A stretch of 64,000 nt of DNA, from assembly GCA_036346275.1 (NCBI GenBank), contig CM070728.1, positions 18,128,723-18,192,722 of the forward strand, in the 5' to 3' direction. Both the position numbers and the translations under genes were made by a program. Shown here in pieces: positions 1-12,300 of this stretch (the first letter of the stretch is position 1; each line of letters begins with the position of its first letter). This DNA comes from Otatea glauca (Eukaryota; Streptophyta; Magnoliopsida; Poales; Poaceae). The notes beneath the pieces were generated by a model. The model was given only the letters and a program-made list of their open reading frames with translations, did not search any database and had not been told where the DNA came from.

Positions 1-2915
1 TAATCAAAACATCGAGCGCACTCGATATTTTATCAGTTAGTACACCGTGTTCAGAGTGTTGCAACAGAACAATAATTAGAGAATGAATGAAAATATATTC
101 AAACCAAGCCACGCAGAGCTATATGTCCATTACATAATTATACTTCTGATCTCTTTACAACAAAAGGGCACAAATATAGATACTATTACACCAAAAGACT
201 GATGAAGCCCTTGCACGGCTACTCCTCCCCTCTATTCCTCCTAGTAGAACTCTGCTGCCTCGTCCACCCAGTCATCTGCTTGAACACCGGAGCCAAACTC
301 TAGAAAAGAGGGATTTAGCAAGAGTGAGTACAAAAGTACTCAGCAAGCATTATAACAGATGCAGATATGAATTTTCCTCTCAAATTCAGCCATCTTCTTA
401 CCTTCTCTCAAAAGCCCTTTTTACAGAATATAGATTTTTGATTTTCTTTAAGGGTTGGATATTTTAAAAATATGAAAACAGCTATTGCACTCGTATATGA
501 GGCAGACTTAGCTTCTGTAGCCTCCAATCCAGGAGACAGGCTTGAATTCAAGATTTTAACCCTGCGCAGGTTCGTATCACTTTACCCATAATGGCCTCCA
601 CCAAAGAGGCTCCAGAACGTTTATCGCTAATCCAGTATTAGATCTCCAACCCTGGTAGCCGACGAGTAGTGGTGCCTCGATGCTCCCACATACCTCAACG
701 TACGGTTGTACCATACTACCACAAAGAAGATCGATACTCAACCATAGGCTTTAAATATAGCGCCTGACCAACCGCAGCTGGTATCGTGTCCCTCACTGGG
801 CCTCCCGGCATACCCAGCTTCACACCCCTAGTTATCTACTATTTCCCAATGTGGAGATCATAATACCTTCATAGGACAACCCTTTCTGACAGCGATTTAT
901 CTCGCTATGGTTGATACTGGAATACGGCTCATTGCCCAAGTACAATTGGTTGATCTTATATTATAGCATATGTAGAGGACCCCGCCGGCCAAACACCTTC
1001 TCATCGGCGCCCTCTACCCACCACAAATATTTCTAATACAAATCCACGACTCCATTCGTGGACGCTAAACACCAACTCAACCATTTCCAAAACCACATCA
1101 CCAATCCATCATTTCATTCTTTTCTCAAAACCACATCCCACTTCCATCATTCGCCTCCAATTCAACACTTCAATTGGAAAGTAAGTTTTTGATGCAGTGC
1201 TGATATGATTATTATACAAAAGCATTGAAAATCATTTAATAAAAGATGATCAAAGAATCTTGCCTGCGATAAAAGCAGAAGGATCGTCCTCGCCCGAAGA
1301 TTGATTTTGATTGGCTGGGATGCTCAGGTCTGACCCTGAAAGCATACAACATTATCCAAGGCAATTAAGGTGGAAGGATTATTCTGGCGTCCAACCAGCT
1401 TTTCTGATCTGTTATTCAATTTTTATCTTGACATTTATTTAATTAATACCAATTGTCGATTTTTACGCGATCCGCAATTTGATTACAGAAATTAACGCGG
1501 TCCGCGACACAAATTATTTTTCTACCCTTTTTCCCCTCACTTTTTCCCTCTTCTTTTCTCTCTTCTCTTTCTTTCTTTCTTCCCTTTCTTTCTTTTCTCT
1601 GCAGGCGTTCTTCTTTTCCTTCGGCTCTGGCCGACGGTCAAGCCTCTTGACCTTGCTTTTTTCTCTACCGGTCGCCTCCTCCCTCTCCACTCCCTGGCGA
1701 CTCCCTCTCCGCCTCCCACGCCGGCTGCTACCTTCCCATCGGCGCCTCCTCCCGCTGACTCGACCTGCCCAGCCTCAGCGCGGCCGCCGCCTCCCTGCTC
1801 GGCCTACTCCATCCGGTGGTGCTCGCCCATGGCATGCTGCTCCATGTGGCTCGCCTCGCCTCACTGGCCACAGACGCAGCCGACCCGCTGGCTTGCCCGC
1901 CTCCTCCGATTCAGCGCCGACTGCCTCGCCCGCCTGACCGCTCGGCCCGGCTTGGCCTTGGCTTGGCCGGCTCCTTCCCGCACCGCCGCTCCCACCCGGC
2001 CTCCTCTTCACTCAGTTGAGCTCACCTCTTCTCCTCTCGGATGCTAAGCTAGGGTTACCACCATCGCTACCCTTTTTATTTTCTTGATTTTGCTTTTCGC
2101 TTTTATTGATTTTGCTTGAGATGATGGGGTCTATGATGAATCGTTGGGGAGGGTTTAATCTATCCAAGAAAGAACAGATACTACACTAATGGTTACCCCA
2201 ACGACTGAGACCACGAGGGAACAACCCGATCTACCACTACTCTACTGGTGAATGCACCTGGGGTTTTGGTTCGGTTGATGGAGCTAGCTGAAGAGGAGGT
2301 TGGAGTCGGTGAAGAGGAGGCAGTGCCGATCTTCTTGCTTCAGGCTGCTTCCTCCTTGGCCTTCTGGACCTCCTCCTTCTTCTGGACTCTCCCTCCCCTT
2401 GCTCCTCTTCTCCTTGCTGGTTGTTGTCGCCTCCTCTTGCTTCGGCTTGGATGCTTTGCTCTTGGCTCTTGTTGCCTCGGTTTGGAAGGAAGAGGAATGG
2501 GAATGATCTGGCTGCTGGCTGTGAATGGGTTGGCTTGAGGCTGGCAAAAGCTGGCTCACTCGGCTGGCAAAAGCTATCTTTATTGAATTGGGAAAATGGC
2601 AAATGACCATTTTGCCCTTGGGTTTTTACTGGAGGCTATTGGCTTTAAGGGCTCTACGGTCATTTCTCACTCAAAACTCTAACGGTACCCACAACCGCAC
2701 CAGGTAAGCTACTAAACGCCGAATGATGAACCCCGGTACTAGCGAGAGGGGCCAGTCTGGGTCCCGGACAAATTGGGTACCTCGATGAGCGATACCTTTC
2801 ACTGCGGGACTGACGGCGCTATCTAATCCTTACATTTTAATTTTTCTTGCCTAATCATGTTTTTTTTGTTTAATTAACCATTTAATTAAATCGATAACCC
2901 CCCACGGGATTATCA
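1..2915 (+). mobile_element. Repeat X copy 1: ~3 kb LTR-like repeat, left end off-window
   Basis: This non-coding block reappears in inverted orientation at 15696-18312 (matching bases ~640-2915 here) and, for its first ~750 bases, at about 27740-28627. It ends in GGGATTATCA; the inverted copy begins TGATAACCC, so the family has a ...TTATCA 3' end as LTRs do. It contains a CT-rich tract (about 1519-1603) and a GC-rich stretch (1620-2040) that give spurious open frames. No protein domain is visible. Most likely a solo or partial LTR of a long-LTR retrotransposon sitting in the intron after exon 9 of the SDR-MDR gene. The family name is not established. Confidence 0.6.
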
Positions 2916-3321
2916 CACCAGGCAGCAATTCAATTAAGTATCATAATGCATATGCAGCAACAGCATATTAAACATAAGAATGCAAACAGATTTTGATGTA
3001 AGTATATGGCATGCCACAGAGTTCTTTGTTTTTCTTAAAGTACCAACCACAGTTTGCTGTGTTGCAGTTGGTCACAGAGAGTTATGGACATGATTACCCT
3101 TTTTGCACCATGTGGGATGACAACAAGAAAACTGATAGCCCCGCTGCTCTGAGCAAGTTCATTACTACAATTAGCTATCATCATCGAACTATCAGTGACA
3201 TTATTATGCTTGGGAGTTTATGATATCAGAAATTCAGAATGATAGTGTAAGTTGTTGACATCTTAAAAGCATTAGCCAACATTGAGCATGGTATGAACAA
3301 TGACATGAGAACATTGTTTAC
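2916..3321. other. Host intron 9 remnant, no feature seen
   Basis: The stretch lies between the end of repeat X and the donor site of exon 9 (GT at 3321-3320, minus strand). I find no exon of the MDR domain on the minus strand here, so the remaining exons should lie to the left of the window. Confidence 0.5.
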
Positions 3322-6300
3322 CTCAAAACCAGCATCAAATGGAAGGCGTGCAGCAGTTTCTTTAGAATCACCACTGAAATAACGTCCAGAGCTGAAGTTG
3401 ACCTGCAGAGTACCATTAAAATCTTACAAAAGTTAATTGATAGGGAATGAAAGAAAAGAAATTGGAAATACAAATTCAAGGACTTACATCACTAGCATTT
3501 ACACCAGCGTATATTATTTTAACTAGAGCACTGTGTGGTTCAATGGGCGATCTCAATTGCACACGATCAAGTCTTGTAGCATTGCGGAAATTATGGCTGA
3601 GTGTGTGAACAACTCTATAAAGTCATCATCAAGAGACGATCATTAATAAAATAAGTGCAATTTTGAATATCCCCACAAAATTTCTGGTGTGTGAAACATA
3701 ATAACTGACAAGCAATATAGTATAAACTATAAAATAACTTTTGGACATTTTTGTTGTGCTGCCTCTCACACCATATTATATTGAGCCATTACAGGTGATG
3801 CATAACATAGACTTCAGAAACTGGCATTCATGCCATCTATAAGAAACAGCATTTCATGGGAATCCATGTAGCGTAATCCAGATCATTTTTTGCACAACTA
3901 TCCATTGTTGCACATAACAGAGTACAGTTTTTCTTTACAATATCTTATTATTGCAAGCCTGAAGAGAATGTTTTAAGACCAAAAATCGAGGTTATTTTGC
4001 ACTTATACCAATCTTTCAAGAAAGCATGGACCTTCCAATATGACAAAAGTAAGTAATAGTAGAGTCAAAGCTCAGTTATTTGGTCAAGTACCCAAGAAAA
4101 AAGTACAAAAGAAAAGAAATTAGAATATCTGAGCTTTGCCTCGAACTCACAATCCCTGCATGAAAATAGCAAGATCTTGGTTTCTTAGATGCAGAACGTG
4201 ATGATCAAAATAATTTTCTAAAGAGGGATGATAAGTTCATCAGCTGGGGTACACAATACAGACACATCTTTTCTGTTAGCAAATGATGGAGCGATATGAA
4301 AAACATGTGCCCAAAAGTTGTTCGCTTTCTGTTTAAGGGATTGTGCTAAAGGTGAATCAATTTGCCCTGGGTGTTGAATACACCGGGCTCGTGTATATAG
4401 CATCACAATCAATACAAAGAAGGAAGTCTATCTCTAGACCTACCATAACAATACAGATTGACATCTACCATATCTGTACAGATTGATTGGAAAGGATATG
4501 CTATCTCTAACATCCCCGCAGATCGGCGGGAGCTTGTCGATACCTGATCGGATCGAAAATCCAAGAACAAACGAGAAGGAAGACCCTTGGTCATGATGTC
4601 GGCGAACGGGACATGCAGAACCCGAACATGGCCGATGGAGACTTTCTCTCGAACAAAATGAATGTCAATCTCAATGTGCTTGGTACGACGATGTTGAACA
4701 GGATTGAAGGCCAAGTAGACAGCACTGACATTGTCACAATAAACGACAGTGGCCTTCTTGACTGGATGACGAAGCTCGCCCAAGAGTTGTCTCAGCCAAC
4801 AGCATTCGGCCACAGCGTGAGCGACCGCACGATATTCTGCCTCTGCATTGGAGCGCGAGACAGTCGTCTGGTGTTTGGAGGACCAAGAGATGAGGTTATC
4901 CCCAAGGTATACACAATAGCCAGACGTAGAGCGGCAAGAATCTGGACAACCTGCCCAATCTGCGTCTGAATAGGCGGTGAGGGAGTCCGTTGGAGTGGCG
5001 TGAAGGTGAAAGCCGAGACCGAGAGTGCCTTTCACATAGCGTAGGATGCGTTTGACAAGCGCAAGATGAGGCTCGCGTGGCGCATGCATGTGACACACCT
5101 GCTGAACAGCATAAGCAATGTCAGGCCGTGTCAACGTCAAGTATTGAAGGGCACCGGCAATGCTTCTGTACTCCGTGGGATCTGCAACAGGGTCACCAGC
5201 AGTGGCAGATAGCTTGGCCTGAGTGTCGACAGGTGTCATGATAGAATGATATTCAGCCATGCCTGCTCGCTGAAGAAGATTTGTGGCATACTATCGTTGG
5301 GACAAAAATAGGCCAGCAGAAGAGCGTGTGACGGAGATACCGAGGAAGTAATGCAGGTCACCGAGATCTGTCATGCCAAATTCACCATGGAGAAGATGAG
5401 TGAAACGACGCAGGAGCGTTGGGGAAGAGGTCGTGATGACAATGTCGTCGACGTACAGGAGGAGGTATGCTGTGTCAGGTCCGTCGTGGTAGACAAACAG
5501 CGAAGTGTCGGAGACGAAGGCGATGAAGCCGAGTTGACGAATGAAGATGGAGAAACGATGGTACCATGCACGGGGCGCTTGCTTTAGGCCGTAGAGAGAC
5601 TTGTGAAGACGACACACATGATCCGGGCGTGTTGTGTCAATGAAGCCGGAAGGCTGCTGGCAGTAAACAACCTCATCAAGATTGCCATGAAGAAAGGCGT
5701 TCTTGACATCGAGTTGTCGGATGGGCCAGGAGCGTGAGGTGGCGATGCTGAGGATGATCCGAATTGTGGCCGGTTTGACAACCGGACTAAAAGTCTCGTC
5801 GTAGTCGATGCCGGCCTGTTGAGAGTAGCCACGAACCACCCAACGGGCTTTGTAACGAGCGAGTGTCCCGTCGGAGTGGAACTTATGCTTGAAGATCCAT
5901 TTGCCAGTCACGACGTTCGCACCACGGGGGCGAGGAACGAGTGACCAGGTACCGTTGTCGAGAAGAGCCTTGTGTTCCTCCATCAATGCTCGTCGCCAAG
6001 GTGGCTGTTGGAGTGCCTCATGATATGTCCGTGGGACGGGCAAAACCTCGCTGTGTATAGCAGCGTAAGTTAGCCGGTTGATGGGCACGGTGATGCCGTC
6101 CTGTGCTCGGGTGCACATAGGATGTATCCGGTGCTGCCCAGTCGTCGTAGGCGGGAGGATGGGCGGTGCGGCAGTCGGCTCAGCTGAAGATACGCTTGGT
6201 GCTGCAAGGGACGCTGCGGGTGCTACAGCGGAAGCAGTGAGGTGCGTCGAGCGCCGGGAGTACACTAGACCATTCCACCGACTAGGCAGAGGTTGTGGGA

Positions 6301-9300
6301 TTGGAATCAAGCTTGATGACGCCGGCGGGGAGTTGGCAGCGTCGAGCGGTACAAGCTGTGGGCGGACGGCAGGAACCGGCGAAGAAGCAGCCTCCAGCAG
6401 GGGTGCGGCAGCACCGGCGGCAGCAGCAGACGACACAGGCGGACGTGTGGCAGGTGCTGTAGCAGAGTCGGCCGGCGGAGGGCGTCGGTGTGGCCAGTCA
6501 AATTCCTGCAAAAGTTCGAGACCATCGAGGATATCCTTGGTGGACACCTTATTAGCAGAAAATGGGAAGATATCTTCAGCGAAGATAACATGACGTGAGA
6601 TGATGATTTTGCGAGAGGTCGGATTGTAACAACGATAGCCCTTATGAGAAGAAGAATGGCCCAAAAAGATACAAGCTACAGATCGTGGTGCCAATTTTGA
6701 TGAGGTGGTAGCAGTTAAGTTTGGGTAACAAAGACAGCCAAACACACGCAAATCATCATAGCTTGGGTGTGTGCCATACAATCGAAAGTGAGGCGTCTCA
6801 AGAGCAATAGCTTTGCAGGGGCGTCGATTGAGAAGAAGGGTGGCAATAGCAAGAGCTTCTGCCCAAAAGGTTGGTGGCATATGAGCTTGAAGAAGGAGAG
6901 TTCGCACAACATCGTTTATGGTACGAATGGCACGTTCAGCTTTCCCATTTTGTGGAGATGTGTATGGGCAGGAAAGGCGGAGGAGAGTGCCTTTGAGGTG
7001 GAGGAATTGGTGGTGTGAGTGTTGACAAATTCTGTGCCGTTATCAGCTTGAATGGCACGAATAGGAACACCGAATTGAGTGGAGACAAAGGAAAAGAAAC
7101 GCTCAAGAGTAGGGAATGTGTCTGACTTGGTGCGAAGAGGAAAGGTCCAAAAATAATGAGAAAAATCGTCAACAATCACCAGATAGTATTTATAGCCAGA
7201 ATTGCTAAGAACAGGGATGTCCACAAATCACAATGGATTAACTGAAATATAAATGATGTGACTGAACGGGAGGCATGGAAGGGCAAACGGACATGTTTGC
7301 CCGGTTGACATGCGTGACAAATTTGGCTAATAGGTTTATGATGGAGCTGTAAAGTAGCATCGCAGTTTGGATGTCCCAATCGACGGTGCCAAAGGACAGG
7401 AGAGGCGGTGGAAGATGTGAGGGCGTCATGCCACCTCGGTGCTAGTGGATGGATGGTGTAGAGGTCGCCCGCACTATTGCAACGCATAATCGTGTCCTTG
7501 GTTCGAAGATCCTTCACAGAAAAACCGAAAGGGTCAAATTCGATGGAAACAAGATTGTCCCGAGTGAATTTGCGGACGGATAACAGATTTCGAACAAGAG
7601 AGGGTACAACCAGTACATCATTAAGCAAAAAACGACGTCCAGTGGGAGAACCAAAAGTGGAGTGGCCAGAGTGAGATATTGGCATAGAGTGGCCATTCCC
7701 AACGGTGACAAGGTGAGGAGTAGAAAGACGAGAGGAAGAACTAAGGATACAAGTATCAGGAGTCATGTGTGAGGAGGCGCCAGAGTCCACGACCCAACCA
7801 TCATGAGAAGCAGATAGGTTGTTCATGGCGGAGATGAGGCTAGCGCTGTCCCAGCTGGGCGTTGCAAATTGATACGGAGTCGGAGGCGCTGCAGCGACAG
7901 TTGAGGCAAAGGCATGAGGAGAACGGTTGCCAAGAATACCGTGACCACCATGCTGAGCGGGAACGCGAGACTGTCCAAGAGTCTGCCCTGGACTGAAACA
8001 AAACCACGGACCAGTGGGCTGGCCGGGATTGGAAGTAAATTTGTTGAATCCATGGCCGTTGCCACTCTTCTTCTTGTTGCGGCCACCCCCCTTCCTGTTG
8101 TTGTTGGTGGAGGAGAAGGCGTTGCCACGGCAGTGGCCGCCAGGGCAGCCAACCGGCTCCTTGCCGGCTGTGGTGATGAGAGTAGTGGCCGCCGTTGTTT
8201 TAGCAGAATGGCCCAGGCGCATCTCTTCCATGAGAAGCATGGAGCGTGCCCGAGCAAAGGAGGGAAACGGCACAGACATAGCCACCACAATGCCAGCCTG
8301 AGACAGAGAGGGACTCAGGCCGCGCAGGATGTTAAGGACAAGCGTCTTGTCGCTGACAGGAGAGTCGGCGTCGCGTAGGGCATCAGCAAGGCGCTTCTGC
8401 TCCTTGCAGTAGTCGGAGACGGTGAGGTCGCCCTGGACGAGGCTGTGGAACTCACTCATGAGAAGAATCGAGCGACTCTCCTTGTTGTCGCCGAAGAGGT
8501 CGTCGAGAGCAGTCCAGAGAGTGTATGCACTTTGATCTGGTGCAATGACGATGTCGAGGACATCGTCGGAGATGGAATCGTACATAGCAATGAGGACGGT
8601 GCAGTCATCCTGCAGCCAAGCGTTGGTCTGAGAGGGGGCCGACGTGGTGATGTGATGCAGGAGGCGATGACGTCTGAGGAAAGCCTTGAACAGGATGCTC
8701 CACTTGGTGAAATTGGAGTTTTGAAGGCTGAGAGTGATGGGCAACCGAGTCTGCACCGCAGAGGTGTCTTGGGGAATAGAGGGGAGCGTCTCAGTGTTGG
8801 TGGAAGTAGATGACTTGGTGGGAGAAGGTGGTGTTGTTCCAATCATTTTGCAAGACGAGCAGTATGTACTGAAAGAATGGCGGCGGGGAAAGAGGTGCAG
8901 CAGCGGCGATAAGCGGGGAAGAACAGGGGACAAGCAGGCGATATTCTGCCTCTTCAAGCGGGGAAGAACAGGAGGCAGCAGCTGATCGGAAAAGCAGCGG
9001 CAGCAACAAGCGGGGAAGAACAGGGGATAGCAGGCGGCGGGTGCAGGCGGCTGGCGAGGAAGAGAGGACCGCGAGCGGCGATGGCCTGAGCGAGCGCCGG
9101 AGGAGGAGCGTCACTAGGGCTCAGGCGGCGTCGGCGGCTAGCAAGGGAAGTTGCAGCGGAAGAGAAGGCGCAGGATGAGGAAAGGATCCTGATACCATGC
9201 CAAACGTGAATCAATTTGCCTTGGGTGTTGAATACACCGGGCTCGTGTATATAGCATCACAATCAATACAAAGAAGGAAGTCTATCTCTAGACCTACCAT

Positions 9301-12300
9301 AACAATACAGATTGACATCTACCATATCTGTACAGATTGATTGGAAAGGATATGCTATCTCTAACAGATTGAACAGTGACTTTAACCATGTTAGGGAAGG
9401 AGTCAAACAAAGACAAACCTAATAAAGTACTGGAAAGCAGTTGTTGTCTACTTAAGAATGTTCCACAAGTACTTAGAAATATATAAATACAACTTAGCAG
9501 GACTACTTACATCTTCTCAAAGAATTCAGGTGTTTGGATGCTAGGAAATATATCCTTTGTTATTGTTCTCTTTGACTTGGTGGGATTCGACAAATACTTT
9601 CTTTTTTCCTCTGGTGTTGGCCAGTATTCCATCCCTCTTCGTTTAGTTATCCAAAGGCAAGCACCAGCCTTGCTCTCATCTTTTATAAGTTCAAATGCGC
9701 CTAATCCAAACAAAAGGGGTTTTTTTAGATAACATTAAAAAAGAGAGAAAATCATACGCAAGAGATATATGTTGATAGATCCCTAGATATCCCAGTAGAT
9801 ACTAGATACCTAAACTTGCATAGATGTGTCACCTTCCCCCCAGAGGTTGAGATCTGCACTTTCTCCCAAAACACGTATAAGGAAGTCAAGACAGATAAAA
9901 AAACCATACCTGCCTGGCAGGGACGGATGACATGGATACATTGACCCATTCCAAGAAAAGATATATGCAATTTTACCATTCAGACCTTTAGCCTTTTGTT
10001 ATTTGCAAACCAGTAAAACCTACCCCATATTTGTGATCTCTCATCACTGAAATTCCATTCGCACATTCAGTTGCTCATGTAGTCATCAAATTGATATGTG
10101 AACGGAGTAGAGATGAAATATACGTTTAGGTTTCATTGATTTGTATATTTATAAACGTAAAGGATTGCAATGCAAATGCAGACCTTTTGGCAGGTGATAT
10201 TCCCACCAAAAACAGGATGTGATGAGTTATACTGCCATGTCAACCATCTCTGCCAGCCACACAAGGTTTGGGCTTGCCATCACTCACTCATACAAGTTGA
10301 AGGACCTAACATACAGTTCTCAAGCTTGGAGACCCAAGTGACATATTCATGCAAGTTATGCCATGTACTTTATTCAATTTATATAAAGGACTCAAATATG
10401 CTTTACATGAAGAAACTGTGTACAAATCACCATATTCAATTTCATTATTTAAAGTATCCCATCTCAACTAAACATTAGAATAATTCATCAAAGGCCATGA
10501 CCTGTAGTAATCGTGGCACACAAATTATGGCAAAAATCTAAAAGTTGACAACATAATTAATTACAGCTTAAAAAGGTGAGAAATAAAGTACCATCAACAA
10601 CATCCTCCATCTTCAAATATCCACCAGTTGCATCTACTATTCTGCGATTTACTTGTTCTCCCATGTTAGTTTGAACAAACTGCATACATAAGTCCATTAC
10701 ATAGGTCAAGATAAATAACACTAATGAATATCATCATTGCCTTTGTGTTGTGACTTGGGAGATTTTAAATTATACTCCAAGGCCTACAAATTGCTACAAA
10801 TTGTGGGTATCAGCTCTTGCCTGATATGCACAAACTTTCTCAAATGGAATTATCAGCCTACTTACATGATTTTAGAATTTAGCTCAACTATATGTCCATG
10901 TTGAAGTATAAGTGAATTGTCCACCTTTCCTCATCAGCTTAAGCTTTTGGGTGAGCTGACTGGTGCATGCAACTCAATATGGTATCGGAGCCAAAAGGTC
11001 TTGAGTTCAAGACCCGGTTGACGCAATTAAAAAATAATAATTGCAGTCCACTTCTATTCCACGTTTTAGGCATGAGGGAGCCTATACGTGAGGGGGAGTG
11101 TTGAAGTATAAGTGAATTGTCCACCTTTCCTCATCAGCTTAAGCTTTTGGGTGAGCTGACTGGTGCATGCAACTCAATATACCAGTTTACCTCAAGTAGG
11201 AAAAAAAAAGAGAATTATATAAGATTTTATGTGTGCATGGGTGGCCCTTAAAGACATCTGCCCCTGGTCCTTGAGAATCGAGATAGTGACAAGTCACACT
11301 GTCTGTTCAATATGGTAAATTTCCTGTTGATACGAATTTATTTAATGGAGAATTCAGTGTGCTCTACTGTATCATTGTCAAGTTAATGTCTTCTGACAGA
11401 CTAAAAGACCTACCAGCAAATTCTCACAAGTTTAGGAGAAAGAATATATGCACAGTTTCGCACAATCTTAACTACTAAAACAAATGCAAGTCAACGTATA
11501 TCATAAAAAATAATAAATATTTGCCTCCAGTCATGCAATTTCTTAATACCTCAGGGCAAAGCACGTTGACACGAACACCATGGCGTTTCAATGGAGCAAG
11601 TGATCTTGTAAACATAACCACACCAGCTGTCAAAAATGAAGTTTGAGATTACATAGTGTGCGCATGCTTCAAACATATCATACAACACACATAAGGAATA
11701 TAGGGTTGATATTGGAAAAATAACTAACTATAGCATTTGCATTTTACATGACCAAAATGTACACTCATGTACAAGTAGTGATTGCACAGTACCTTAAACC
11801 ATGTAGACAAATAATTAGCGTGCATATTATATTCCTTACATCAATATTAGCCTTGTATTTGCAACTGCAATCTGCTGCCCGAAAAGAAGAAAAAGAACAA
11901 CAATAGAACAGTATATGGAATTAGTATAAGCACCTTTTGTCCCACTATATATGGGATCGAAGTACATAGGATAAAGGCCCGCAGCTGAACCAATATTTAT
12001 TATGACACCAGGCTTCTTCCGGGATCGCATTATTTGACTCTGGTGAATAAATTCAACCGTAAGTGGCATCATATGACGTTTGCATGAAGTAGATATAAAT
12101 AACCTGTCTGACAATCGATATTATCTATTGAATTAGTGCACAAACAAAGAATTCAAAATCCAATAATGTGAGTATGATTCATCAATTGCCATTGATCCAA
12201 AATGCTATCCTACTTCTTGCTCTCAAGCAAATCATAAGGACAAGCTATATTATGACAAAACTATCACCTCTTAACTGCCTGCAATAATGATTAATAAAAA

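Larger units (their letters stand above)
4344..9366 (-). mobile_element. Copia A: full-length Ty1-copia retrotransposon with 169-bp LTRs
   Basis: The two 169-base LTRs (4344-4512 and 9198-9366) start TG and end CA on the element strand and differ at only three positions. A perfect 5 bp target-site duplication GATTG lies at 4339-4343 and 9367-9371. The primer-binding site TGGTATCAGG (minus strand, 9197-9188) directly adjoins the 5' LTR, as for initiator-Met tRNA priming. A G-rich tract (CTGCGGGGA on the minus strand, 4521-4513) adjoins the 3' LTR. The internal region encodes gag, protease, integrase, reverse transcriptase and RNase H in copia order. It sits in intron 7 of the SDR-MDR gene in the same transcriptional sense. 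The near-identical LTRs imply a recent insertion. Confidence 0.96.

Noticed and set aside
1479..2710. Several overlapping open frames on both strands
   Set aside because: They lie in CT-rich and GC-rich parts of the non-coding repeat X, show no domain and are not kept in the inverted copy.
4613..4969. Plus-strand open frame of 118 codons
   Set aside because: It is antisense to the copia A RNase H frame.
6078..6593. Plus-strand open frame of 171 codons
   Set aside because: It is antisense to the Pro/Ala/Ser-rich linker between integrase and reverse transcriptase of copia A.
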